Source of the DNA: Alopecurus myosuroides
Lineage: Eukaryota > Streptophyta > Magnoliopsida > Poales > Poaceae
Direction of reading: 5' to 3'
DNA length: 64,000 nt
Assembly: GCA_028641055.1 (NCBI GenBank)
Contig: CM054057.1
Span: forward strand, 397,094,541-397,158,540
Made by a program: the position numbers and the translations under genes. The notes below the pieces were generated by a model. It worked only from the letters and a program-made list of their open reading frames with translations, did not search any database and had not been told where the DNA came from. How positions within the stretch are numbered: position 1 is the first letter of the stretch; each line of letters begins with the position of its first letter. This document shows, piece after piece, positions 1-10,926 of this stretch.

Positions 1-640
1 AGAGCCGCGGAATCTGGTTAGACTTAGCCTCCGTAGCATATCCATAGTCTTGGACAGGTTGGGAGAATGAATAGCTCAATCCTCCAAGGCTTAAAACACG
101 GCTAGAAGCGCCCCTACACAGAGCAGCTCAGGCATGGGTAGAAGAGCTTCCATCCGTCCTTTGGACTATATGTGCAATGCCAAACAGAACAACCAACCAT
201 AAGCCATTTTTCTTAGTATACGAAGCTGTTTTACCTACCGACATCCTGCATGAATCACCATGGGTACAAGTTTACGTGGAAGAAGACGCAGAAGCGGTGC
301 ACCAGGACGCGGTAGACTTCCTGGAAGAGGAACGAGATCTAGTGTTACAAATATCTACCATCTACCAACAGAATTTGCGAAGGTATCATAGCCGCAAAAT
401 AAAACCAGGAACCTTCCAGGAAGGTGATTTAGTGCTAAGGTTGGTGCAACAAAAGAAACAAAAGCTAGCCCCAATATGGGAATAGCCGTTTGTCATTAGC
501 AAGGCTATGAAAAACAGGTCCTACTACCTGGTTGACATCCGGGACACCAAAAAATATCACAAAAGGAAAAGGCATATAGAAGAAGAGCTAGAAGAAACAA
601 AGAGGCCCTGGAGCATCCAGCAGTTACGTCCCTTCTTTTC
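1..640 (+). pseudogene. Gypsy integrase C-terminal fragment (Tat type)
   Basis: Pieces of translation in shifting frames match, in order, the C-terminal half of the integrase encoded at 40050-41525. They run from the region around the catalytic Glu (here decayed, GWENE where QVERAN is expected), through the 'NRTT..KPFFLVYEAVLPTD' block at about 177-250, to 'YQQNLRRYHSRKIKP..FQEGDLVLR' at about 360-440, and then the 'RPW' tail near 608. The continuous open stretch is only 177-485 and ends in a stop at 483-485, after which homology continues. There are at least two frame disruptions before 177. It cannot make integrase. The family call is firm; the exact subfamily is unknown. Confidence 0.75.
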
Positions 641-1236
641 CTAGTCAAAATCCTTCTGTAAACACCATGTGTGATCATGAAATAAAAATTGATGGATTTT
701 TTCACCAACTTTAGCTTATGCATGAACCTCAATCCATTCCCCTTTATTTCCAAATAATCCCAATTTTTCATATACATATCAATGTTAACACAAATTTTTC
801 CTGTGTTCTTGTTGTTAAAAAGCTGATATCTCCTTTGCCAAAAAAGCCTTAATGCTTAAGTTTCTTCCTAGTCTTAGGAGTATTCATTTGATTGAAATAT
901 ATGTTGTTTTGTTGGATTAGGAATTACGGCCCCAAAAGAACAGCTCATGATTCCGGGTTTAGACAGATTGGTAATTTACCCTGTTCCCTGGCATGATGAT
1001 TCTGATTTTTATGGTCAATGAAGAAAAAGCTAAAACGCATTATCGTCAGAGAACTCAAAGGTGGAAGCAAACATTCGCAGAAAAGTAGTGTAAACGTATA
1101 TCACACGAAGGAAATAATTGGAAGTCAAGAGCATAAACTTGCATTGATCTTAAGAAAATATGCCAAGTAAGGTTTTGGCGTTACAAACGTTGCGGTACAA
1201 GATAATGCAAAATTTTCCAATTTTGCCTGACAGGTC
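641..1236. other. Non-coding spacer between pol end and antisense ORF relic
   Basis: AT-rich sequence with no supportable ORF. By position it corresponds to the gap at 39579-40049 in the other Tat element, where the two convergent genes end. I see no repeat or terminator-like structure I would defend. Confidence 0.4.
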
Positions 1237-2087
1237 CTACTCCTTGCTGTCGTCCTCATCGTGCTCGTCATCTTCATCGGATGCGCTAGTGTCTTCCGGC
1301 GTCTTGGGGAATTCCTCTTCTGGGAAGAAGGTCGTGATACATACCATTCTGATTATCTTCGTGGCGCACCCCTTCACAAAATCAAAGAGATCCTCCATGC
1401 GCTGCGCGGTGAGGGACAACGGAATGCCGGTGCCCAGACGTCACCATTCAGACCACATAATGGTAGCGAAGAAGGCCCTTAGCCATTTTCGGCCCACCAC
1501 AGCGCAACAGAATGCAGGAGGCCGTCCTGGGCTTCAACGACAGCTTCCAGAGCAGCTAGCAGCTCTGTTACTCGCTCCAGCAACCTCGCGGGAAGTAATT
1601 TGTTGACAAACTTTTCCCCGGACGCCCGAATATCCGTGACATAGGTAAAGAAATCCCGAATGTTGTCTATCCAGGTCTTGGTCTTGTCCTCCTCAACTGA
1701 GAAATAAAAAAATCTCGCTGTTAGGCAAAGCAGCAAAAGAAAGAACAAAAACAGAGGAAGCATAGTAAAAAATGTAAAATCTATGAAAGTAACTTAGGTA
1801 AAAAAAACTTACCTAGATATTTGGTATCCAGGACGGCAAGGTCGTGTAGGGCTTCTCCAAGCTTCTTCTGGAGGTCCTGGATGCTCTCTACGTCTTTGGC
1901 GGACTACGTCGCCTGCTTCGCCATTTTCTTCTCCGCCTCGCGAAGGGATTTCTGACAGAGATTGATCCCTTTGTGGGATTTCTCCAAATCCTTCGTAAGA
2001 CTGAGGTTCTCATTTCCCAGCCCTTGGGCATTGCCAGAGCTTGAGAGAGCCTCCTTGGCAGCCTCAAGAATGGCTAAAGAGGGAGAG
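1237..2087 (-). pseudogene. Relic of the antisense extra ORF of a Tat element (C-terminal part)
   Basis: Read on the minus strand. An upstream coiled-coil-like stretch (about 2087-1813) ends in a canonical donor (CTAG|GTAAGT) at 1812. A 116-nt intron follows, and an acceptor (TTTCTCAG) precedes an exon at 1696. That exon encodes a helical segment with leucine/valine-rich heptads, a stop-interrupted link, then an acidic tail (EDTSASDEDDEHDEDD) ending at 1237. The helical segment followed by an acid-rich tail parallels the C-terminus of the antisense ORF at 38599-39578. In-frame stops (for example near 1905 and 1480) show it is dead. Homology is by architecture and weak similarity. Confidence 0.5.
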
Positions 2088-2778
2088 GGAGAACAAACTC
2101 AGAATTTAGTGGAAAAGCTTAAAGACGGGAATGAAAAGCCAAAAAGCCAGAAGCAAAACTAACATTGGTTATTGGCCATATCCTTCTGAAGCTCAGAATG
2201 TTGCTGGTTTTTTTTTCCTTAACCAAACTTATCATGTTCCACATCTTCTTGTTACTTTTCGTCAAAGTGGAAAAAACTTCTTCATTCATCTTCTCCGTCG
2301 TCTTCTAGGGCACAAAGAAAAAATTAATAGGAAAAGTTCCATAAAAATCCAAATGCAACGAAGGTTAACTGTGCGACAAAAGTCCAAAAAGTTACTCGGG
2401 GGCTAGGGTCAAGGATATTTACTGTATTCATATGATGGACGCGCCCTAGCATATGCATGAAATCCTTGCTGTAGTGCTGGAACTGGTTCTACAAGTAAGA
2501 AAACCCTTCGTCCAATACCTCCTTCGGTCAAAAGGTGAATCCCTCCTAATAGATGTAGGCAGCCGTTGGAGCCTTGCTGGATGACGAAAGCGGGATGGGC
2601 ACAAACCGGTGGTCGTATCGAGGAAGCACCCGGTCGTGCTCGGCAAAGCACTCTTCTTTGACCTTTCGACGGAGGGATTCCTCATACGCCGGAAGATCCA
2701 TCGTCTCCTCGTCTTGCTGGACGAAGTACCTCACCGCGGAGGTCTCCCTGTCGAAGGCCTCTTTGTCGAAGGCCTCTG
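2088..2778. other. Unassigned 3' part of the Tat relic
   Basis: A minus-strand open stretch at 2546-2800 encodes a charged sequence (QQDEETMDLPAYEESLRRKVKEE) that I do not recognise. Its start lies across the boundary with the next element at 2779, so it is unlikely to be a real gene as drawn. It may be an N-terminal exon of the antisense ORF or unrelated host sequence. Confidence 0.3.
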
Positions 2779-2837
2779 TGTAATATCCCAAGATTTTCAA
2801 AACTTAAAAACTAGCATGCATACATTTCTCATGGCAT

Positions 2838-4383
2838 TGAAGCGTGTGAACACATGTTCGTTGGGAGACCCCAAGAGGAAGGTATGAAGAGTGAAGTAGA
2901 AAGTTTTCCCTCAGAAAGAAACCAAGGTTGAATCGACCAGTAAGAGGAAGGAGTAACTTGAGAAGGTCGATGCAGCTAAGATGGCAGGGCGCACTACCGG
3001 TTTAGCAGCAACGTGGAACCTACACAACACAAACAATTCACTTTGCCCCAACGAAGCAGTGAGGTTGTCAATCTCACCGGTTTTGCTGATAACAAAGAGG
3101 TTAAATGTATGGTGCGTAAAACAATATGAGAAAAATATGAAAACTGTGGAAGCAGTGGAAGTAGTGTGCGTATTATCAGTATGAGAAAATGGATCGGGGT
3201 CCATAGTTCACTAGAGGTGCCTCTCCATAAGAGATAGCTAACATGTGTGGTGAACAAATTACAGCTGGGCAATTGACAAATAAAGAACATGCATGACATA
3301 AAGATTACTATGAGATTCATGTGGGCATTACAACAAAATAGATAGATCGTCATCCATCTACATCTATGACTAATAATCCACCCTCCGAATATCATCCGAA
3401 CAAACATTGGGTATTAAGTTGAAAGCAACAGATTAGCGTACTAAGAAAAGTGTGTAATGTAAAAACAAAGTAAACATCGTTGTTTTCTCCCTAATGACAA
3501 CAACACATCCTCCACCCGTCACGTTTCTGTCACTCGAGCACAGATGCAAAGAAGGCATGAACCCACTATCGAGCATAAATACTTCCTCTTGGAGACACTA
3601 GCATCTACTTGGCCAGAGCAACTACTAACAACGGAGAGCATGCAAGATCATAAATAACATACACATGATGATAACATGATAGATTGATAATCAAAAGACA
3701 GATCATTCAATAATCATCGGATCCCAGCAAACATTACAAATAGATGATCTCGATCATGTGAGGCAGCTCACGGGATCTAAACATGAGGCGTAAGGTGGAG
3801 AGGAAAACCATCTAGCTACTACTATGGACCTGTAGTCCTGGGATGAACTACTCACACATCACTCCGGAGTTGGGCATAGTGGTGTAGACCCCTCCCGGTA
3901 GGGTGCCGGGGAGAGCTCCAGAACCCTCCCAATCTCGGGTTGACGACGACGGCGGCCTCAGGTATTTCTCAGGACGAAGTGGTATATTTTTAGGGTTCAT
4001 GTATCCGGGGGAATAAATAGGCAAAAGGGCGATGGCGGTGGATGCCCGAGAGGCCCACACCACCCCTCGGCGCGGCCAGGGGGGAGACGCCCTATGGTGT
4101 GGACCCCCCGTGGCCCTCCTCCAGGCCTCTTCAGGACTTCGTGGAACCTTCGGGAATTCTAAGACCTTTCGGGCATCGAATTTTCCGATTCCGAGAATAT
4201 TTTCGGAACAACTTTTCTGAAACTAAAAACAGCAGAAAACAGGGAACTGGCTCTATGGCATCTTGTCAATAGGTTAGTCCGGGAAATCGATAAAAATGAC
4301 ATAAAGTGTAAGGAAAACATGTAGCATATGGAATGAAAAAAACATGGAACATCAGAAATTATAGGTACTTTTATGATGTATCA
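2838..4383 (-). repeat. Athila-1 3' LTR
   Basis: 1546 bp. The start TGAAGCGTGTG corresponds to TGATGTGTGTG in the other LTR, and it ends GATGTATCA. Collinear with 9370-10921 throughout. Contains the GC-rich hairpin at 4054-4102 (CACACC ... GGTGTG). Confidence 0.9.
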
Positions 4384-4399
4384 ACATCCCCAAGCTTAG
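4384..4399 (-). other. Athila-1 terminal polypurine tract
   Basis: On the minus strand CTAAGCTTGGGGATG sits immediately before the 3' LTR. In this lineage this is where plus-strand DNA synthesis is primed. An identical 15-nt copy lies at 6346-6360. Confidence 0.75.
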
Positions 4400-7062
4400 T
4401 TCCTACTCGTCCTCGAGTAGGTAAACGATAAAAATACATAATTTCCGAGGTGACATGCTACCTACATGAACTTGATCATCTAAATTGTAAAATCATAAGC
4501 ATAGCTGAGATCATAAAACTTAAACGCAAGCATGATAAATAAAATTCTAACAATAAAGCATAGAAATCAACTTGCATCATGAGAAGTAACACAAACAAAA
4601 GATCATGAATGATAATGCACTCGAAAGATAAACGTTTGTTTCAAGCATAGAGATAACATGGAAAAGTGATATTTCGCTTGTCCTTAAGAGTGGGCAAAAC
4701 ATAAATCCCATGACACCTTCAAAGTTCATGAGGAAGACTAGAACAAATAATTAGAGAACAAACAATAACACATCATGAATCAATTAATAATGTTTCTGGG
4801 ACAAATGCACATTAAACTCAGAATGGCAACCATGCTCTCTCAACTGTGCATAAAGATAGAAGATGGAGACTCAACATAAAAGTAAAATAAAGGCCCTTTG
4901 CAGAGGGAAGAAGGGGTCACTCATGTGCTAGAACTTTTTATTTTTTTTAAACAGAGGTATAAAATGGTTGACACTCATCCCAACCTTTCTTACACAAACC
5001 ATGGCTAACCGAATCCTCGGGTTACTGCCAACAATCACATGCCATGGAGGAGTGTCTAATTTTGAGAGAGGTGTATGCTTATGTCAACGAATGGTAAACA
5101 TAAAATACAGTATGTCACAAGCCAATTGGACTTCACAAGAGCGGATCCCATAGAAGGACGCATCTGGGTAGAAGGTCATACCTGTTTCGCTTTTGTTTAC
5201 ACAATTATGCTTTAACTGATAAATTAGGGGGAAAATAGTGAAGAGAATTTGTTGTACTACTTTGGGGCTGGGCACCCTGCTGCTAGCTATTCTATCAATT
5301 GGATAACCGGATGAAGCCAATAGTCCATGGTGTGAAAGTACAATCAACAAGTGAGATGAAGATTCTCTATTTACGTTCTCATGAGCTAAAACAAGAGTAC
5401 AAAACAAGAGTAATTTTGAAGGTTTTAAAGGTAACACATGAGCAATTTACTTTGGAGTGGCAGTTAAATACCACATTTAGTTAGGTATGGTGAACACATT
5501 TGGCAAACTTTGGTTTTTGGGAGTTGGATGCACGAGTAGAGCTCATACTCAGTATAAGTTGAGACTAGCAAAAGACTGGGAGCGACAAATCAAGAGAGCA
5601 ATAATGGCCATAATCATGCATAGCGACAAAAACATCATTAATCAAAGCATAAGTGCTACAAGTTCAAAAATAAATGATCATAGAGGCAATAAGTGACTGG
5701 TTCGTATTCATAAACATGGAGTGAGCATGTTCCAAGTCAACCAAATAAAACATTCAAAGGAGAAGACCACAAATTTATGCTTCAAAATGACAAGACCAAC
5801 TCATGATTCTTTCTAAGGAACATTAAACACTCTCAGACAAATCATGCCACAAAAATAACCAATAGGCTTTAAAATTAAAATAACATCTAGCATGACATGA
5901 AAATGTCTAGCCACAGTCTATACAAGCTTCTATTTGCACTCTTATAAGCACGAAAACTGTACTACTGCTTTCCAACACCAAGAATTTCATAATAAAAAAA
6001 ATCTCCATGAGATACATCAATGAAAGAAGAGAGTACTAACACAACTCTACTAAAACTAACAACTTTGAATAAGAGATGCAAGAAAAACATGAGCTAAACA
6101 GGAATTTTGCAGCAACTAGAAGAAAAACTAAGAATACGAGCATAACGAGTATTCAAACGAAAAAGCGGACCGTGTCTCTCTCCAACACAAATAATGATAG
6201 GGTCCAACTATATTATTGCAGCAAGGAAAACAAAACAAAAACAAACAGACGATCCAAGTAAACTTCATATGGTGTGACCGAATAAAAATATAGTTTCACT
6301 AGAAGTGACCTGATAAATTGTTGATGAACAAGGGGATGCCTTGGGCATCCCCAAGCTTAGATGCTTGTGTATTCTTAGAATTTTCTGGGATGAACCACAG
6401 GTGCATCCCCAAGATTTGCCTTAGCACTCTTCTTGATCACATTATATCACCCTCTTCTCTTGACCCTTGAAAACTTCCTTCACACCACACTCAAAGAGTA
6501 ATTCGCATTAGAGGGTTAGTGCAACAATAAAAAATTCATGGGTTTTGCATGGGAATAAGTACTATTGATACTTTTAAACATTAGCTACAGACACTGATGT
6601 TTTGTGAAGCAAAGAAATCCACTTGACATCGTAAAAGAGCAAATGCAAGAAGAATGGCAGAATTTGCCAAAACAAGAACAGTCTGTAAAGACAAAACTTT
6701 TGGGGCTCTTACGTTACTCAGATCAAAAACTTAAAGAACGGAAACGTTTCGGAATTAGCTGAGTAATAAGCAAAAAAAAAATTCAGATCATTCTGATCTT
6801 TCTGTGTTTTATACGATATTTTACGGAGCACAAAAGAAATCTGTTTCCTGTGCAGAAATCCAAAACCAACTCCAACTCTCGTCAGAAACTTTACTTGGCA
6901 CAAATATAAAATGAAAATAAAGATACAAAGGAGTTTCTACAGAAGTATGCAACCCATTTACTCAAAGAAAACAGAGAAAAACAAAGCAAAAAAAAAACCA
7001 TGGGTTATCTCCCAAGAAGTGCTTTTCTTTAACGCCTTTTAGCTAGGCCCAGAAAAGTGGAT
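4400..7062 (-). other. Athila-1 non-coding interior between protease and 3' LTR
   Basis: AT-rich, with no ORF I can support on either strand. Part of it (about 4800-5500) is homologous to 15600-16260 of Athila-2; a shared marker is ACACAAACCATGGCTAACCG at 4995 and 15735. It is therefore an ancestral post-pol region, not filler. A second polypurine tract lies at 6346. The ORF3 seen in Athila-2 is missing here. Confidence 0.6.
6346..6360 (-). other. Internal copy of the Athila-1 polypurine tract
   Basis: CTAAGCTTGGGGATG on the minus strand is identical at all 15 positions to the terminal tract at 4385-4399. It lies about 1.96 kb upstream (in element sense) of the 3' LTR. See findings. Confidence 0.6.
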
Positions 7063-7499
7063 TCATGTGTTTTCAAGTGAAGAAGCATCCAAATTGTAAT
7101 TTGTTCTAATAATAGAATCAAAAGTCAAATTCATTTTCTTTCTAGGAAAGTGTTCCATACCTTTCTTGAGTGGGAACTGACATTTCATATTCCCCTCTTT
7201 CATATCAATAACAACACCAACAGTTCTAAGAAAATGTCTTCCCAAAACAATTGGACACGAAGCATTGCATTCAATATTCATAACAACAAAATCAACGGGG
7301 ACAAGATTATTGTTAACCATGTAAGAACATCATCAACTCTCCCCAAAGGTTTCTTTCTAACATTATCAATAAGACGAATATCCAAATAACAGTGCTCCAA
7401 AGGTGGCAAATCAAGAATATCATAGAGTTTCTTAGGCATAACAGAGATACTAGCACTAAGATCACATAGAGCATTGCAATAAAAATCATTCACTTTCAT
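7063..7499 (-). pseudogene. Athila-type aspartic protease region
   Basis: Continues directly from gag. An open stretch 7499-7278 contains the aspartic protease signature as DLSASISVMP (family form DLGASxSVMP), so the Gly of the active-site D-x-G is Ser. A frame change near 7300 leads to 7320-7063. That part carries the usual downstream block, GR-H-FLRT, where GRPFL is typical. Translation stops at 7063 with no reverse transcriptase following. In a working element this protease would cut the gag polyprotein inside the particle; the active-site change and frameshift argue it is inactive. Confidence 0.7.
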
Positions 7500-9176
7500 T
7501 TAAATAATGGGTTCCCAACCATCGTCTATCTTCCTAGGGATAGAGGCTTCACATCTTAATTCATCCTCTCTAATTTGCATGAGAGAATTTGTAATATGTT
7601 TGGTGAAAGCCATATTCATAGCACTAGCATTAGGATAACTAGCAAGCTTTTGTAGGAACTTAATTACTTTAGTTATGTTGCAATCATCAAAGTCAAGATC
7701 ATTTTTATGAAAGTTAATGGGACCATTGTCTCCCATGTTTCGAAAAAATTTAGCACTTTTATGAGGAACATTTTTAGTAGTTTCAGGCAGTTTTGCATTT
7801 TTAATAGCAGAAGTGGGAGTATTTCCAACACCAATTACTTTACCATTGATAGTAGAAGGTTTACTAGCATGAGAAGTTTTAGTTTTACTAGTGGTGGTAA
7901 TGGTGCAAACATTAGCTATATTATTCTTTCTAGGTATTTCATCTTCTCTTTCCCATCTAGCATGCAATTCAGGTAACATCCTAACATTACCATCAATTCG
8001 AATTTGGATGGCATTTGTAGCAGAAAAAGGATTTTTATCTATGGTTTCAGTTTTATAAGTAATTATATTTATCAAAGAATATTGAGCTTCAGACATGGAT
8101 GAAATAGAAGTTTTAGCATTAGCAATTTTAACTTGCAAACCAGATATTTCTCTATTAAAACTCTCAAGTTGATAGCTGATATTTCTTAGCATAACAGATT
8201 GTTCCCCCATGGTTTTAGTAAATCGTTTCAACTTCTTCTTTCATTAGACATTCCAGTTCTATCATTATTGCCACTATTAAAAGGATATGGCCTATAATTG
8301 TTGCCACCAAAATTTCTCCTATAAGCATTGGTGTTGAAATTATTATTTTTAATGAAATTCACATCAACATGCTCTTCTTGAGAAACAAAAGAGGCTAAAT
8401 GAACATTATTTGGATCAACAGGAGCATGGCCATTCACAAGCATACACATAATAGCATAAAGTCTATCACACAAAGAGGAGGTTTCTTCCACAAAAGTTAC
8501 CTTCTTACCAGTTGTAGCTCTCTCAGTGTGCCATTCAGAATAATTTACAATAATATCATCACGAAGCTTTGTTGCTGACCCGAAAGTAATGGACATAAAC
8601 GTTCCTCCAGCAGCTAAATCCAGAAGGTTTCTTGAAGAAAAATTCAGACCTGCATAAAAGGTTTGGATTATCATCCATGTAGTCAGTCCTTGAGTGGGAC
8701 AATTCTTTACTAAAGATTTCATTCTTTCCTAAGCTTTAGCAATATGCTCATTATCAAGTTGCTTAAAATTCATAATGCTACTTCTTAAATATATAATCTT
8801 AGCAGGAGGATAATATTTTCCAATGAAAGCATCTTTACGCTTAGTTAAAGAATCAATACCATTTCTAGGCAAAGATAGCAACCATTCTTTAGCTCTTCCT
8901 CTCAAAGAGAAAGGAAAAAATTCCGTTTAATAATATTCCCATCTACATCATTATATTTTTGCGTCACAAATAGTTCAACAAAATTATTAAGATGGGCAAC
9001 AACATCATCAGTACTAACACACCAGAAAATTGCTCTCTCATAATAAGGTTCAACAGGGTAGGCTTTAGCTCATAAAAATCAGCAGTAGGAGCAGGTGGAG
9101 CAATAGGTGTGCTAATGAAATCATTTTTGTTGGTGCTAGTAAATTCACACAACTTAGTGTTCTCATGAGTAGTCAT
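7500..9176 (-). pseudogene. Athila-type gag
   Basis: The likely start is the ATG at 9176 (MTTHENTKL), about 165 nt inside the primer site. After residue ~50 the frame breaks (near 9010), but homology continues. A 'PFSLRGRAKEWLLSLP' block at about 8910-8860 is typical of plant gypsy gag capsid regions. It continues through 8722-8228 and then 8231-7500 in another frame. An asparagine/glycine-rich stretch (NNYRPYPFNSGNN) lies near 8270. Gag would package the RNA. At least two frameshifts and one stop make this copy non-functional. Confidence 0.75.
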
Positions 9177-9340
9177 TTTAACAAGAGTAAAAACATGATG
9201 AAAACTACAACGAAAATAAGAACTATTTTTTTTGTGTGTCTTTGATAAAGAGAAGCAAACAAGACAAAATAAAATAAGCAAAACAAAAAAAATATAAAGA
9301 GATTGGAAGTGAGATAATCCCCTTGCAAAAATTCTCTTCC

Positions 9341-9358
9341 TCCCCAGCAACGACGCCA
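9341..9358 (-). other. Athila-1 primer binding site
   Basis: Minus strand TGGCGTCGTTGCTGGGG, 11 nt inside the 5' LTR. It resembles the tRNA-Asp-complementary primer site usual for Athila elements (TGGCGCCGTTGCCGGGG), with two changes. Confidence 0.7.
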
Positions 9359-9369
9359 GAAAATATGCT

Positions 9370-10921
9370 TGATGTGTGTGAACATACGTTCGTTCGGAGA
9401 CCCCAAGAGGAATGTATGAAGAGTGCAGCAGCAAGTTTTCCCTCAGAAAAAAAACCAAGGTTGAATCAACCAGTAGGAGGAAGGAGTAAATTCAGAAGGT
9501 TGATGCAGCTGATATGGTAGGGCGCACTACCGGTTCAGCAGCAACGTGGAACCTACACAACACAAAAAAATCACTTTGCCCCAAGGAAGCAGTGAGGTTG
9601 TCAATCTTAACGGTTTTGCTGATAACAAAGATGTTAAATGTATGGTGTGGAAAATAATATGAGAAAAATATGAAAACAATAGCATCAGTGTGAAAACAGT
9701 GGAAGTAGTGTGTGTATTATCAGTATGAGAAAATGGACCGGGGTCCACAGTTCACTAGAGGTTTCTCTGTGTAAAAGATAGCTAACATGCGTGGTGACCA
9801 AATTACAGCTGGGCAATTGACATATGAAGAACATGCATGACATAAATATTACTATGAGATTCATGTGGGCATTACAACAAAATATATAGATCGTCATACA
9901 ACTGCATCTATGACTAAAAATCCACCCTCCGAGTATCATCCGAACAAACGTTGGATATTAAGTTGCAATCAACAGATTATCGCAGTAAGCAAAGTGTGTA
10001 ATGTAAACAATGTAAACGAAGTAAACATCGTTGTTTTCTCCCTAATGTCAACATCACATCCTCCATCCGTCATGGTTCTGTCACTTGAGCACAGATGCAA
10101 AGGAGGCATGAACCCACTATCGAGCATAAATACTCCCTCTTGGAGTCACTAGCATCTACTTGGCCAGAGCATCCACTAACATACACATAAAGATAACATG
10201 ATAGATTGATAATCAAAAGACATAGCATTCAATAATCATCGGATCCCAGCAAACACAACATGTAGCATTACAAATAGATGATCTCGATCATGTGAGGCAG
10301 CTAACGAGATCTAAACATGAGGCATAAGGTGGAGAGTACAACCATCTAGCTAGTACTATGGACCTGTAGTCCAGGGATGAACTATTCATGCATCACTCCG
10401 GAGGCGGGCATGGTGGTGTATACCCCTCCGGTGATGAATTCCCCTCGTGGCAGGGTGTCGGGGAGAGCACCAGAACCCTCCCGATCTCGGGTTGACGATG
10501 ACGACGGCCTCGGGTGTTTCTCGGGACGAAGTGGTATATTTTTAGGGTTGATGTATCGGGGGAATAAATAGGCAAAAGGGCGATGGCGGTGGATGCCCGA
10601 GGGCCCCAGACCACACCCCAACGCGGCCAGGGGGCGCCGCCCTATAGTGTGGCCCCCCTCTGGGCCTCTTCGGGACTGCGTGGAACCTTCGGAAGTTCTA
10701 AAAATTCCGGGCTTCGATTTTTCCAATTCCAAGAATATTTCCAGAACAACTTTTCTAAAACTAAAAACAACAGAAAATAGGGAACTAGCTCTATGGCATC
10801 TTTTCAATAGGTTAGTCCGGGAAATCGATAAAAATGACATAAAGTGTAAGTAAAACATGTAGCATATGGCAAGAAAACAACATGGAACATCAGAAATTAT
10901 GGATACATTTATGCGCTATCA
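9370..10921 (-). repeat. Athila-1 5' LTR
   Basis: 1552 bp, TGATGTGTG ... GCGCTATCA. Read on the minus strand it contains the GC-rich hairpin (10652-10611) and, about 40 nt later, a TATTTATT motif (about 10573-10566) that could serve as the TATA box of the promoter. The order hairpin then TATA is also seen upstream of Athila-2 ORF3. Confidence 0.9.
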
Positions 10922-10926
10922 GGCAT

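Larger units (their letters stand above)
1..2778 (+). mobile_element. Relic of a Tat-lineage Ty3/gypsy retrotransposon
   Basis: Outermost recognisable sequence. A + strand integrase C-terminus (1-640) faces a minus-strand relic of a spliced extra ORF (about 1237-2087). The same convergent layout, with pol and an antisense ORF meeting tail to tail, is seen in the better preserved Tat element at 20850-47775. No LTR is visible. The left end lies outside the window and the right end is cut by the long-LTR gypsy starting at 2779. Heavy decay suggests it is among the oldest layers. Confidence 0.65.
2838..10921 (-). mobile_element. Athila-1: complete non-autonomous Athila-type gypsy element
   Basis: About 8.1 kb, bounded by direct LTRs (2838-4383 and 9370-10921) and flanked by the perfect TSD GGCAT (2833-2837; 10922-10926). 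Minus-strand orientation follows from the primer site beside the right LTR and the polypurine tract beside the left LTR. The interior holds gag and a protease domain (9176-7063) and then about 2.7 kb of non-coding sequence. Reverse transcriptase, RNase H and integrase are absent, so any mobility would have needed enzymes from a relative such as Athila-2. Primer site, gag type and LTR ends (TGAT...ATCA) place it in the Athila lineage. Confidence 0.85.

Noticed and set aside
2546..2800. 84-codon minus-strand ORF as a host gene fragment
   Set aside because: Its start crosses the junction with LTR Y at 2779 and no recognisable domain is present; left as unassigned sequence.
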